Assembly: GCA_009823395.1 (NCBI GenBank)
Contig: CM020507.1
Span: 10,778,001 to 10,842,000, forward strand
DNA length: 64,000 bases
Reading direction: 5' to 3'
Source: Thamnaconus septentrionalis
Lineage: Eukaryota; Chordata; Actinopteri; Tetraodontiformes; Monacanthidae
This document shows positions 37,666 through 47,675 of this stretch, piece by piece. The notes beneath the pieces were generated by a model. The model was not told the DNA's origin. It ran no database searches and worked only from the letters and a program-made list of their open reading frames with translations. Both the position numbers and the translations under genes were made by a program. Each line of letters opens with the position of its first letter. The stretch's first letter is position 1.

Positions 37666-38714
37666 ATTACCTATTGACAACAACGTCTTCGGGAGCATTT
37701 CACCAGATTGTCCAAGTGTTGCCATTGTTAAGGAAGAGGCGACTACTCACTTCCTAAGTCCTGAGTCGCCGTGGCTTCCTGGCTCCCTGTGCTGCTCACA
37801 GACCTGCTGCTGGTCACCGTCCAAGTCGTTTAATGGCACCGCTGAGACACATTGTCACGTAAAGCTATCATCACTTCGGATTAAATGATCAAGTGCAGTG
37901 GTTTGGTTTTACTGGCCGCCATAGATGACACACACATGCACACACGCGCACACACACACACACACCACCATCTCCAGATCCTTCCTCTGGTAATAACTCT
38001 GAGAACAACTTGACACTAATTGGCTCATCACGTCAAGCGTGTTCATGCATAAAGCGCCTCCTTCCTCTGATGCTTAAAAACAATTTCCTGGCTTTTGGGG
38101 TGAAAAAAGGGATGAGACTGGAGGCAGACGGCATCTCCAGAAAGATTTTTAGTCTTGATTTGATTCATCCCAAAAAGCGACACCTACTCAATATTCCATT
38201 CAACCAAGTCTGAGTTGAAATATTTGCCACGTTGTCCTGTTTTTTATTTCTTTTTTACGCCATGTGCATTCAAATTAAGAGCGGTGTTTACAGTCCTTCA
38301 GCTCAAATTTGACTGATATCCCCAACAACTTTTTTTCAATTTGGCTTATCACGGGGCCTTTTTACTCTCCTTTGGTCCTCGGGGCTTAGTCCTCCCTCAG
38401 TCTAATTACCAGAGATAATGGAGGGTGAAGCTAAATGGCGCTGATGGGGTCCAGCAGAAGGTTATTAGGTGTCCTCATTAGTGCCTGACTGAAGTGAGAG
38501 GAGGTTTAAGGTCTTATTCTGATCCTGATGGATGGTGTTCTTTTTAGCCTGTCCTTACTGAGCGTGCTCCGACAGATTAGGCTGTAGCCACACACGGGGT
38601 GAGTGGGTGTTCGTGTGTGTGCGTGCGTGCGTGCATACGGCATGCTAATCGCTTTGGCTTTTTATTCCGAGAAAGTGTTTTGAAAAAAACACGATTCCTG
38701 TGCATCCCAGTAAG
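37666..38714. other. Intergenic DNA between two MITEs
   Basis: It holds a CA repeat at 37928-37965 and a GTGC-type repeat near 38.61-38.64 kb. A non-repetitive stretch at 38330-38600 has repeated TAATTA/ATTAG cores (tctaattaccagagataat, gttattaggtg, cattagtg). No coding sequence was found. Confidence 0.55.
37928..37965. repeat. (CA)n microsatellite
   Basis: CA units with two short interruptions. Confidence 0.9.
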
Positions 38715-39344
38715 TCAGACATGTGCAAGTCTCAAGCAAGCCCCAAGTCACTGTGGTGAGAATTAAGCAAGTCAAGTCAAGTCATTGCTCAGGTCAAGCA
38801 AGTCACAAGTCAAGTCATACAGAAATCTCCTCATCTACCCCAGTTTCCACATTAAAATCAGTAACACTAACAGCCGTAACAGTTAGCTAGCAAGGTGCAT
38901 TCACGTAGCTTACCTTTCTATGTGGGTTTTGTGGTGACGGATGAAGTTGGAAGTTGTGGTGGTTGTGTCACTGATTTTTGAGCTGCAGACCTTGCCTGCA
39001 ACATCATCCTTAAACCCAAATTGAGTTATTCTTGGTCTAGCCGCCTCCATGACTGCTGCTCATGTGTTGATCTGTTGGCCGCTGTTAGCCTGCGTGCAGC
39101 GTGCGTTGCACTGTAAAATCACCCGATCATGTTTCAAAATAAAACACATTTTCTAACGTAATCTAAAAATGTAACTCCTTTTGAGTCATCTGACTGAAGT
39201 CTAAGTCAAATCTCAAGTCATGAAGACCAAGTCAAAGTCAAGTCGAGTCTTTTGTCAGTGTTAGTCAAGCAAGTCTCAAGTCCTCAAATTTGCGACTCGA
39301 GTCTGACTCGAGTCAAGTCATGTGACTCGAGTCTCCCATCTCTG
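38715..39344. mobile_element. hAT-like MITE rich in AAGTC motifs
   Basis: The block is full of CAAGTC, AAGTCAAGTC and GACTCGAGTC motifs. Its right end, read on the minus strand, starts CAGAGATGGGAGACTCGAGT, which is typical of a common fish hAT family (termini CAGRG). The left boundary is worn and placed by the start of the AAGTC motifs; no 8-bp target duplication is clear. There is no transposase. It lies only about 65 bp beyond the presumed efna5 cleavage site. Confidence 0.65.
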
Positions 39345-39427
39345 GTATTTACCAGTACATCATATTCTTGGCAATTAAAGAACAGAACACACACAGAGCA
39401 CAAATGACGAAAGCAATGTATTTCTGT

Positions 39428-39433
39428 TTTATT
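39428..39433 (-). terminator. efna5: Distal poly(A) signal of efna5
   Basis: The minus strand reads AATAAA. About 15-40 bases downstream (39380-39410) it reads tgtgctctgtgtgtgttctg, a classic GU-rich downstream element. The pair fits a real cleavage and polyadenylation site and is the best candidate for the gene's end. Confidence 0.6.
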
Positions 39434-41288
39434 GTATTACTTATAGTTGCTCAGACACGTGTATATACAAATACAGACAATTTTTTTTGTTTCGTTTTTG
39501 TTTCTATACTGTAAAAGAGCAGGTTGGAAATAGTTCCCACCAATGGCAAAGTGGGGAAGGATTGGGGTGGGGTGGGGGGGAGTTCAAATGTTTAAAGGGA
39601 GGAGGGACAACAGGCGGGCGGGCGGTGGCGGGAGGTTACACGAGCACGAGGAGAATGCGACAGGAGACAGGTGTGCACAAAAATGAACAAGTGGCTCGTA
39701 AGCAAAGAGAGGGGGGGGGGGGCTGATCTGATGAGGGACTGACGGGCTTCTGGGTCCCCAGATGCACAGAACCTGGTAGGGATGGTGGGCTTTAGCTGCT
39801 AACAATCCAGGACTGAGGTGGGGAGGGTGGGAGGGGAAGAAGTGGGTGCGCTAATCCTCCAACTGTGGCCGAGACGTCTACAGTAGGGACTCAGAAGGGA
39901 GTAGGGGAGGTTGTTAAAAGGGAAGAGAAAGTGAAAGGCCCTGTTGTAGTCTCTTCAGCACCAGCAGCCGTGCTGTGTAAAAGCACAATGGCAAAATAAA
40001 AGAAAAAAAGGGGGGGGGAAGCGTCCTGTACACAGAACGAGGCTGCCAGGGCAGGCAGAGGCTGAAGGGCTAAGGCATGGGAAACACTCTTCGTTGCCAA
40101 AGAGGGTTCGCCGCTTCCCATTTACTGCGGCAACAGCAAATGAGACACGTACGCACGCGAAACTCCACGGCCTCACGCGCTCCTTTTTTTTTTCTTTTTT
40201 TTTTAATTCTCGTCACGTTAGGAAAAAAGAAAAGGAAGAGAAAAAAAAAACAACAACAACAACAACACAAGCAACACTTCCACACACTGATGTGTAACTC
40301 TCCCCGGACGCCTCCTCTTGCGAGAGTGAGAAAAACGGGATGAATAGTCAGAGGAGACGGACTGCGACTGCATGAATGGGGTGAATGGCTACGGAGGAGA
40401 GTCAGTCTTTGAGGGGAGAAAAATAGAGAGTCGCTTTCAAACTACAAAATGACTGGCTCCTTTCCCGCTAAACTGCAAAAGTCACAACAACGGTTCTGTG
40501 TTATGTACATCTGTCGTCTGTCACTACACACAGCTCTGTGACATCATTTCGAATGGGAGATGCAAAACAAACAAAACCAAACGAAACTGCACGTTATGAA
40601 AGTGGTCTGGGGGACTCTTTAAGATACAAAAAATAGAGCAGAAAATAATCAAACTTTTCAAACTTTTTTGATTTTTTTTTTTTGTCTTCTTCATACATGT
40701 CATCAATTTCATGCGCATGCCACATAATGAAACTGGCGAGAGATTCCTTCCGTTTAAAAAGCGAGTCCGTTTATGGCAGGTCTGAGAGCTGGCCAACATG
40801 CTTTTTGAACGCCAGAGGCAAAAAAAAAAAAAAAAGCAAATAAAACAGAAAGAAGAAGTACAAATAAGCCGTCCGCCAAAGTCCCGGGAGTTTCTTTCTC
40901 CGAGGCAGGATCCGCTGTTATCCATGCGTGAGCAAGGCGGTGAAGGCTGGCGGCCGGTTTGACGCGTGTAACAGGTGAGCCACTGTACACGGGTTTAGCA
41001 CAAAGTTTCTGTAGGCATTGAGGATCAGAGCACGCGATGTGTTGTTTCGGGACAGTACACGCTCGGCGAAGGCCGGAAATAATACCGCGTTCGTTTTTTT
41101 CGTTTTTTTTTTAGAAAAGACATATGAACCAAATTAATACTTTAATATCAAACACTATTTACATCGAGAAGTCTTCCTAATAACAATAGTCATAATCATC
41201 ATCATAACAATAATAATTATACAGTTTGTTTGTTTTTTAACAATGATGAAGCTCCTGTTTTGTCTTGGTAATTTTTTTTTGTTTGCTT

Positions 41289-41294
41289 TTTATT
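41289..41294 (-). terminator. efna5: Possible proximal poly(A) signal of efna5
   Basis: The minus strand has AATAAA here, about 3.6 kb after the stop codon. The following sequence is A-rich with no clear GU-rich element, so it is a weaker candidate than the one at 39428 and may be unused. Confidence 0.3.
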
Positions 41295-42265
41295 CTTGTT
41301 GTCCTCCAGAAAGGTACAAAACGGGTTCTAACCTGACACTACATGTTATGCGGTTGACTACCTCAGGATACACAGTATCCAGTTTAAAAGTTGATCCTCG
41401 TTTCCCAGGTTAAGGTTGTGTACAGAATAAAATGCGGTGGTAATAATAGCAATAAGGACAAATAGGTATATTTGTAATTAGGAGAGTACGATTGAAGCTG
41501 GTTTCTGATTTAAAAAAACAAAAACAAGACAAACGGAAAAAAAAACGCAGTGCTGCTCGTCTAGCAAACATCCATCTTGGATCTCTGGGGCGGTGCTCGG
41601 TTCCTGTGAAAATTAGTACCTCATTAAACTGACGCATCTCCAATTCCAAACCCCCCCCCCCGCTCACCCAAATAAACTGTGAAAGCGCCTGACAAAATAA
41701 AAGACATGGCCATAACAAAGCAGTGCGGTCTGTTTCAATAAAAACCAGGTGCGTGTTTTTGGTATCTTTTCCACTTGTGGTGCTTCCCATGTGGTGTTGT
41801 GTGCACGCTGAGCGGAGGGGACCTGGGTTCACCGGCTCTCCAGTGTCTTATCTCCCTCGCCCACCAAATCTCTACAACTGCAAGGTCATCGGCGCTCCTT
41901 CCACCCCGCACGGCTGAAATCCACACCCGCCCCGCCCGGACGCCCCCCCCCTCCGAGCCTTCCACCATCTATTTTTAATACCAGAGATACCTCCCCTTTG
42001 CCACAACATGTGCCTGTCATTTTGAACCTCATTAAGGAGACGTTTGAAAGCGGTAACACGAGGAGCCGTGAGCGGAGGTTCGTTTTCTGTCTTTCGTCCT
42101 TTTTGCCGAGTCGAGCCGTGTCCTACTTCGTCTTCAAAAATCCGCTGGCTCAGACAGGAAGCCGGCGTCCTCCTCTCTCTCTCCCTCCCTTCCTCCCTCG
42201 CTCTCTGTCTTCAGAAGCACGAACGCAAAGCAAACGAGTCCCTTCCACTTGGAGGAGGAAAAGGA

Positions 42266-42287
42266 TTATATATATATATATATATAT
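42266..42287. repeat. (TA)n microsatellite
   Basis: About 11 TA units inside the probable 3' UTR, about 110 bp left of the CpG-rich MITE. Confidence 0.9.
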
Positions 42288-42396
42288 GGGTGTGTGTAGA
42301 AAGAGATAAAACAGTGCTCGTTATGCTAATTCACCGCGTGCATCCGTGGGAGCCGAGTGAAGCTGCGAGTCATCGCGTCGACGGCGAGCTCACTTG

Positions 42397-43291
42397 GGGG
42401 GCGTCCCCATAGAACCGCCTCGCCTCGCCTCGCCTCGCCACGGTACGGTTGTGGAGTGGCCCCACTGGCCGCTACACGGTTGTAGGAGGTGCCGTTTTGG
42501 TACCTCAAGCGCTCAGGGTCCAAGCGAGACGAGGCGAGTTTAGTGGTGACGTAGCGACGAGCAGGGCACTGGATTGGCTCAGTGTTTTCGTCGATTTTCC
42601 CTGTCGGAGCGGACACCGACGCCAACTCTTTCGACACGGAACTTCCGTGTTCGCGAGTGTGTTCAACCATATTCGCGAAAACGACGAGCGGCAAACGGCG
42701 AAGCGCTCGGAACAAACCGAGTTGCTCCTGCGTGAGGCGCGTTAAGTTAGGGAATCCGAGGAGTCTTGAGTCGAGAGGAAATATGGATTCGTCGAGAGGA
42801 CGTGGCTCTTCTTCGCCGCGAGGAAGCCTCGAACACCGCGGCATAAAGCCGTCCATGGCTCGCTAGGGCTGCTATTTCAAATAAGCAGGCGTGTTTACTG
42901 TCTGTTTGTTTTTAAATAAATGCTATTTCCTGTTGTATCTGTCTCGTGTTTACTTTTGGTGAAAATATAAAGGTTGAACTACACCTTTACTCTCCCAGAA
43001 AACGTAACAATAAATTATAAATGTGCCTGCATAAATGATCAACTGTGACTTCAGTGAGGAAAACTCTTCTTTCTTTAAGAGAAAAGCAACCACAGACCGA
43101 GCAGCAGGTATGAAACAACCTCTACTTTGTCCATCGCTGCACTGTCGTGTATCGCACAGAAATAATGCCGTCGAAAACATTGTCCCGCTTTACCGCGTCG
43201 ACTCCGCCCACGGTCTCGTGAACCGGGGGCCAATGGGGACACAATCGAACTGTGGCGAGGCGAGGCGAGGCGGTGCTATGGGGACGCCCCC
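42397..43291. mobile_element. CpG-rich MITE with ~40-bp inverted ends inside the efna5 3' UTR
   Basis: The left end reads GGGGGCGTCCCCATAGAACC, followed by tandem CGCCT/CTCGC units. The right end is its reverse complement with one substitution and one fewer tandem unit. Direct repeats flank it: TTG (or CTTGG if the terminal G is counted as target) at 42394 and 43292. The interior is about 895 bp with no complete transposase. A frame on the minus strand crosses the left end but shows no known domain. The superfamily is uncertain; a 3-bp duplication would suit PIF/Harbinger. Confidence 0.75.
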
Positions 43292-44920
43292 TTGGAGCGC
43301 TGGGTGCTAACACAAACACGGGGGGAGACTACGCGGTGCCGTGCGCCGCCATTAAATCTAAAGAAACAGACAGATTTCCTCTTCACGCGGCGACGCCTCC
43401 GCCTAATTGACGCCTCGCTCCGGCGCCGCAAACTAAACGGTGGGAATCGGCTAATTACTATGGGACGAGCGCGAGCCGGCGCCGCGTCGTGTTTCGAAGT
43501 GCCGCAGACACGGGGAAGCGGCGAGGCCGCCACCGCCGCCGTTCCCGCCGATCAAACGAGGATTCCGCGGGGACGGCGTTTTGCGGCGTCCGTGACGTTC
43601 AAAGCGGGATTTTTAAGGACACCGGCGGCGAAGAAAAATTAATGTGACGGTTTGACGAAGCGTTAACGGTCGCACCTAGTGTTTAAAGATTTTGTTTTGA
43701 GTTTTTTTTTGTCTTGTTCTGAGCGGAGGCAGATGTTTTAGGGCGGCGTTGTTGGTGTCGACTGATACTCAAACGGAACAGAGAGAACAGTTGCTGCCGA
43801 GCTCCGTAAACATTCCATTAAAAGGAGGGTGACGGCTGCCGCGAAATTGCATGATCCACTTTCAAAAAAAACAAACAAACAAACAAACAAAAGGAAAACG
43901 AAAACGATCGATCCTCCATCCTGATAACGCAGCGCAATTTGTCAGGAGAGAGTTTCAATTTAGCCGTTTTGCGAGTCTGGAGGTTTTTCTAACGAACCGG
44001 TGGCCGCGGGACGAGAGCAGGGTCTCCTCAGGGTTCCGAGGCCTTAACGCTCATCTACTCGAGCGCTAAGTGTCGCGGCCATGCACGTGCGTGCGCTTTG
44101 TGTTCGGGAGTGACTGAGGACGCTTTGTGGAGATCAGCGGGCTAAGGTGCATGTTGTATATATATCTCAGTGCTGCGCGTTCTGCTTGTCAACCTCTGCT
44201 CAAAACCGTCGCTTTTTTCCATCTTCTCCGGCCTCCGCGCCGCCCCTTCTACTACTGAACAAACAGGGTCCTGACTACGACCCAGCAGAGCTTGAGCTAA
44301 ACATCCCCTGGAAGGCTTCCTGAAAAAAAAGGTCTCGGAAACATCTATTTTCCCCGCGTATGTACACTTTTCCCCCAGCGTCCCACCGCGTGATGCTGCT
44401 ACTGTACACAACTACAAATACGTACTGCTATTTACTGTGCAAAGAGACTTTGTAACTGACCCTCTAAGTATGTGTAGGTGTGTGTGTGTATGTGTATGTG
44501 AACATCAGTGCTGCAATGACAAAAAACACAGGATATAAAGGGATGTCACACAAAAAAAAAAAAAGTTTGGGGAAAGTAAGAATCACTAAGTGTCAAAAAA
44601 CAGGATTTGGCATTGGCATCTGAGTTGACGCTTGAGGGAGGGGAAACTGTCTCTCCCGCTTCCGACGTCAACTTTGTTTTTTGTTTTTTTTTCGTTTTGT
44701 TTCGTTTTCGCTCACAGACGGAGAAAGACCACTTAAATATATTTCTAGAAAACAACACAGGGTTCCTTGAGAAGCTTGCGCTGACGCCCCCGGTCTAAGC
44801 GAATGCACTCCACACAAAATCTTGCCCCCCGGTTTTTTTTTTCCCCCCCTGCAGCCTCCGGCAGATTCAGGCCACGTCGGGTGTGAATGCCCTCTGCAGA
44901 CAGAGAGTGCTCGGGGGCCG

Positions 44921-45057
44921 CTATAAAGCCAACAGCGACGGTAGGCAGAGCAGCAGCAGCAGCAGAGCCGGCGGAGGGCTTGTATTCTGGAGGCGCGGCG
45001 CGGCGTTCGTGGAGCCTTCGCTCCGGGAAGGCTCAGCCGGTTCGTGGCTGGTGTCGT
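44921..45057 (-). CDS. efna5: Ephrin-A5 last exon, coding part (linker and GPI-anchor signal)
   Basis: This coding part runs from the acceptor (ctcacag then AC) to the stop codon TAG at 44921-44923. Joined to exon 4 it reads D then DTSHEPAEPSRSEGSTN, closely following the mammalian ephrin-A5 layout (DDTVHESAEPSRGEN). It ends in the hydrophobic tail ALLLLLLCLPSLLAL. That tail is a cleaved GPI-attachment signal: small residues N-A-A form a plausible omega site, a Pro-rich spacer follows, then a leucine-rich stretch runs to the C terminus with no cytoplasmic residues. The Asn before Ala-Ala aligns with the anchored Asn of human ephrin-A5. The GPI signal is diverged in sequence but kept in character. 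Five consecutive CTG codons make a small trinucleotide run within it. The exon continues without interruption into the 3' UTR. Confidence 0.93.
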
Positions 45058-45190
45058 CTGTGAGGGGGAGGGGAGAGAAATCAGAGGAGAGGAAGCAGGT
45101 GAAACGGCAGAAGATTCAACCAGAAGGCGATAAAAACAATGGAACCCAAGTTACGAATTTGTCTAAAGTCTAAAGCGGCGTTCTCACTCA

Positions 45191-45222
45191 GTGTGTGTGT
45201 GTGTGTTTGCGGGGGGGGGGGG
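45191..45222. repeat. (GT)n plus G12 run
   Basis: Eight GT units, then tttgc and twelve G, in efna5 intron 4 about 135 bp upstream of the last exon. Confidence 0.9.
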
Positions 45223-45480
45223 CAGTGTAGCCTGAGTTGCCATTGAAAACTTCAGCTGCTATGCCACACTTAAAAGCGGTCACAATCATTTTTCTTTCTT
45301 TCTTTTTTTTTTTTGAAGTTATCTCCCAGATGAGGTGCCCCTTGTGGCTGGCAGTGGCATCCCTATCTGTGAGCAGCCATGTGTGCACTGCACCATGGGA
45401 AAGTAGCCGGAGCAACCATGCATGGCGAAGAAGGACAGAGGGCCAGATATGAAAGGCTGCATAACCTTGCACATGAGCCT

Positions 45481-45482
<2 letters not shown>

Positions 45483-45536
<54 letters not shown>

Positions 45537-45550
45537 GCGTGTGTGTGCGT
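45483..45550. repeat. (GT)n microsatellite, long
   Basis: About 34 units, mostly GT with a few GC at the right end, in efna5 intron 4. Confidence 0.95.
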
Positions 45551-46393
45551 GTGCTTTCAGATGATGGATGAATGTTTTAATTTCCCTTCTTAAAAAGAGC
45601 GTAATGGGGCATGAGCCAAAAGTAGCGTGCGAGGTGAGAGGCTGCCATCAAACACGCAGACTGAGGTATCAACCAGGCGGGCAAAGCAGGTTGAGAGAAA
45701 GTCAGGCGGGAGAGCGGACACAGCGTGTGCGGAAAATATTGAAGTGTCTGTTCTCGTGGGTGAGTGCAAGTGAATACTTCATGTAATCACCCTCTTTTCA
45801 AAACTTTCAAGTGCATTATGTCATATTTTCCAATTCATTCCAACCTTTTCCTTTGACTGATCCCAATTTTTCTTTTTTTTTTTTTTTTTTACACCCTTTC
45901 ATTGTATTCACTGAGTTTTTTCCCAGTCGTGCTTACGCCAGTGCATGCATGAGGATGCAAAATCAAAAACAATCAACCAGAGGCACACAGCAGCTCCCTT
46001 GTGAAGGACAAAGCATCGTGACTCATGAGACGCATGCAAGCGGTGGGTCGTTGGCTGCAGTTCACTGATCAGGACATGCAAGGGCACCGTGATCTCAGCA
46101 CAATTAAACAGTCGCTATGGATGCACAGCGTGTTGCTGCAAATGACATCCTGTGTTGAACTAGCGATAATTAGCATGTGCGCTACCATGAGGATGACTGG
46201 GAACCAAGACTGCTCACCCTACACACTACACATACATTTTAGTGGGTACACACAAACACAGTCCACATGCACAACACAACAGTGTTCCATCGGCACAACA
46301 TGGACAACAGTGGTGCGAATCAGTGAGGAGGGGAAATGTTAGCGAACAGCGCACAGGGAGCTCAAAAACCAGAGTGACACAGGTGAAGGAGAA

Positions 46394-46439
46394 CAGACAG
46401 ACAGACAGACAGGCAGGCAGACAGGCAGACAGACAGACA
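46394..46439. repeat. (GACA)n / (GGCA)n microsatellite
   Basis: About 11 four-base units in intron 4, about 35 bp after the exon 4 donor on the minus strand. Confidence 0.95.
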
Positions 46440-46473
46440 CGGATCCAAATAAAAAGCAGGAAGCCATACTAAC

Positions 46474-46554
46474 CTCGTGGTTCTAATGTATTGTCTACTT
46501 TGTCGTTTACGTCAAAAACACGGTCATGTACGCCTATAGTTTTCACGCAGCTGT
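46474..46554 (-). CDS. efna5: Ephrin-A5 exon 4 (in-frame 27-residue cassette)
   Basis: This 81-bp exon encodes the membrane-proximal linker SCVKTIGVHDRVFDVNDKV followed by DNTLEPR, lying between the receptor-binding domain and the GPI signal. It starts with AC, completing Asn from exon 3, and ends with G, which joins AC of exon 5 to make Asp. The acceptor is tattatag and the donor is CGAG then gttagt, weaker than the neighbouring gtaagt and gtgagt donors. The length is a multiple of three and the flanking phases match, so skipping keeps the frame. Family knowledge: ephrin-A5 has a shorter isoform lacking these 27 residues. A likely branch site, ctaatga, lies about 35 bases before the acceptor. 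Codons are notably AT-ending (ACT ATA, GTA CAT, GTT TTT, ACA TTA), unlike exons 2 and 5. A TTAA MITE ends about 54 bp upstream. Confidence 0.95.
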
Positions 46555-46608
46555 CTATAATAAAACATAGGAAGAATGAGAGATCATTAGAGGGACAGGG
46601 CAAACAGG

Positions 46609-47262
46609 TTAAAGGGAGAGTTCACCAGAAACTGAATGTTTGCCAGTCGACCCCAAGCGGACGGAGACTCGGGTGATGTCTTCTAATCCACATAACCCTT
46701 CTGGAGTTTCACAGACAGAACATAAAAAGTGCAATTACTCATATATTTAATTTCTATTTTTAGATGTTCCATTTTTTTAAAACTATTTCATATTATTATT
46801 ATCTCATTGCTTTAATCCAAACATGCCTGTGTGTTGGAATGACCAGTATTCTGCAGCACTCCATTGTGTGATATGAGTTGCATATAACTGCCCCTGGCTA
46901 CATCCTAGAAGGCAACCAAAGACCATACTGTATTAACACATTAAATAACTTGTAGAAAAATGACGAATCCCTCAGGCATTAGAAGAACTTTATCTGTCAA
47001 GTGATGGACAGATGTGTTTTATTAATGCCTACACTGTGAAGTTTGAAGTTCAACTGTTACTTATATTTGTCTACATGTCTAATATGCTAATTTGAAAACT
47101 GTCTGAGCCTAACGCCTGCTGCAGGCTGAGCTGGTGGAATTCTTTCTGTCCGTCACTCTCCAGAATGGTCAACACAGATTGGTACATGTCACCGGAGCCT
47201 TCATCCGCACAAGGTTGAGTGGCACATGGGTGAAATTTCAATTTCACCAACCATCCCTTTAA
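46609..47262. mobile_element. TTAA-flanked MITE (piggyBac/Kolobok type) in efna5 intron 3
   Basis: Both ends carry TTAA: the left reads TTAAAGGGAGAGTTCACC and the right, in reverse complement, reads TTAAAGGGATGGTTGGTG. This matches the widespread fish MITE pattern beginning TTAAAGGGATAGTTCACC. TTAA is the target duplication used by piggyBac and Kolobok elements. It is about 654 bp long with no transposase, so it is non-autonomous. The termini have drifted, so the copy is not new. Confidence 0.8.
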
Positions 47263-47301
47263 GGTCATTTGAAGCCACCACCCTCCAACCCAAACCCATA
47301 T

Positions 47302-47346
47302 GCACACACACACACACACCCGCACACACACACGCACACACACACA
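47302..47346. repeat. (CA)n microsatellite, interrupted
   Basis: CA units with cc and cg interruptions, directly right of the TTAA MITE. Confidence 0.9.
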
Positions 47347-47675
47347 AACCCACAGATCTCACAGCCCTGAATTCTCAACATCCCAAGCAACAAAGCTCAT
47401 GGCAACATTCAGATGAGATATGAAGTCAGGTGGCGTTCACTTGAGACAGTCATCTGTCGCCTTCGTCACTGGCAAAAATCATGAGCATGAAAAGCACTTT
47501 TTTTCTTTTTCTTTTTTTTTTTTTTTTAGTAAATTTAGAAATGCTTGACTGGAAGCAAAAGATAGTTGAGGAGGACATGAGGTAATCAGAGGCACAAAGT
47601 GTTCCAACTTAAATCCAAATGTGGACCTTAACCGGCTCCATTACAAAGCCCAGCGTCGCAGGCGGAAACACTTAC

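Larger units (their letters stand above)
39410..44920 (-). other. efna5: Probable efna5 3' untranslated region (~5.5 kb)
   Basis: The interval follows the TAG stop and contains no convincing coding frame. Its far end is set by an AATAAA on the minus strand at 39428-39433 with a GU-rich stretch just beyond it, so cleavage is expected near 39405-39418. Ephrin-A5 mRNAs in mammals also have 3' UTRs of several kilobases, from memory. Removing the ~895-bp MITE at 42397-43291 leaves about 4.6 kb. The stretch includes A/T homopolymers, a C/T-rich part near 40.2 kb, and a CpG-rich part around 42.4-43.7 kb. A second AATAAA at 41289-41294 could give a shorter form. Without transcript data the extent is inference. 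Confidence 0.6.
45058..46473 (-). other. efna5: efna5 intron 4
   Basis: This is a 1,416-bp intron bounded by gttagt and ctcacag. It is dominated by simple repeats: a mixed GACA/GGCA repeat at 46394-46439 only about 35 bp inside the donor of exon 4, a long GT tract at 45483-45550, and a short GT tract followed by 12 G at 45191-45222. No coding sequence was found. Confidence 0.9.
46555..47675 (-). other. efna5: efna5 intron 3
   Basis: This is a 1,121-bp intron bounded by gtaagt and tattatag. More than half of it is one MITE with TTAA ends (46609-47262), and a CA repeat at 47302-47346 follows. A T-rich run lies at 47501-47528. Only about 54 bp separate the MITE from the exon 4 acceptor. Confidence 0.9.

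Noticed and set aside
41352..41360. let-7-like tgaggtagt on the minus strand
   Set aside because: Only nine bases match and no hairpin with the mature sequence is present.
42326..42856. 176-codon minus-strand frame
   Set aside because: It crosses the end of a MITE and is rich in Arg, Glu and Pro from CpG-rich DNA. No domain or splice context.
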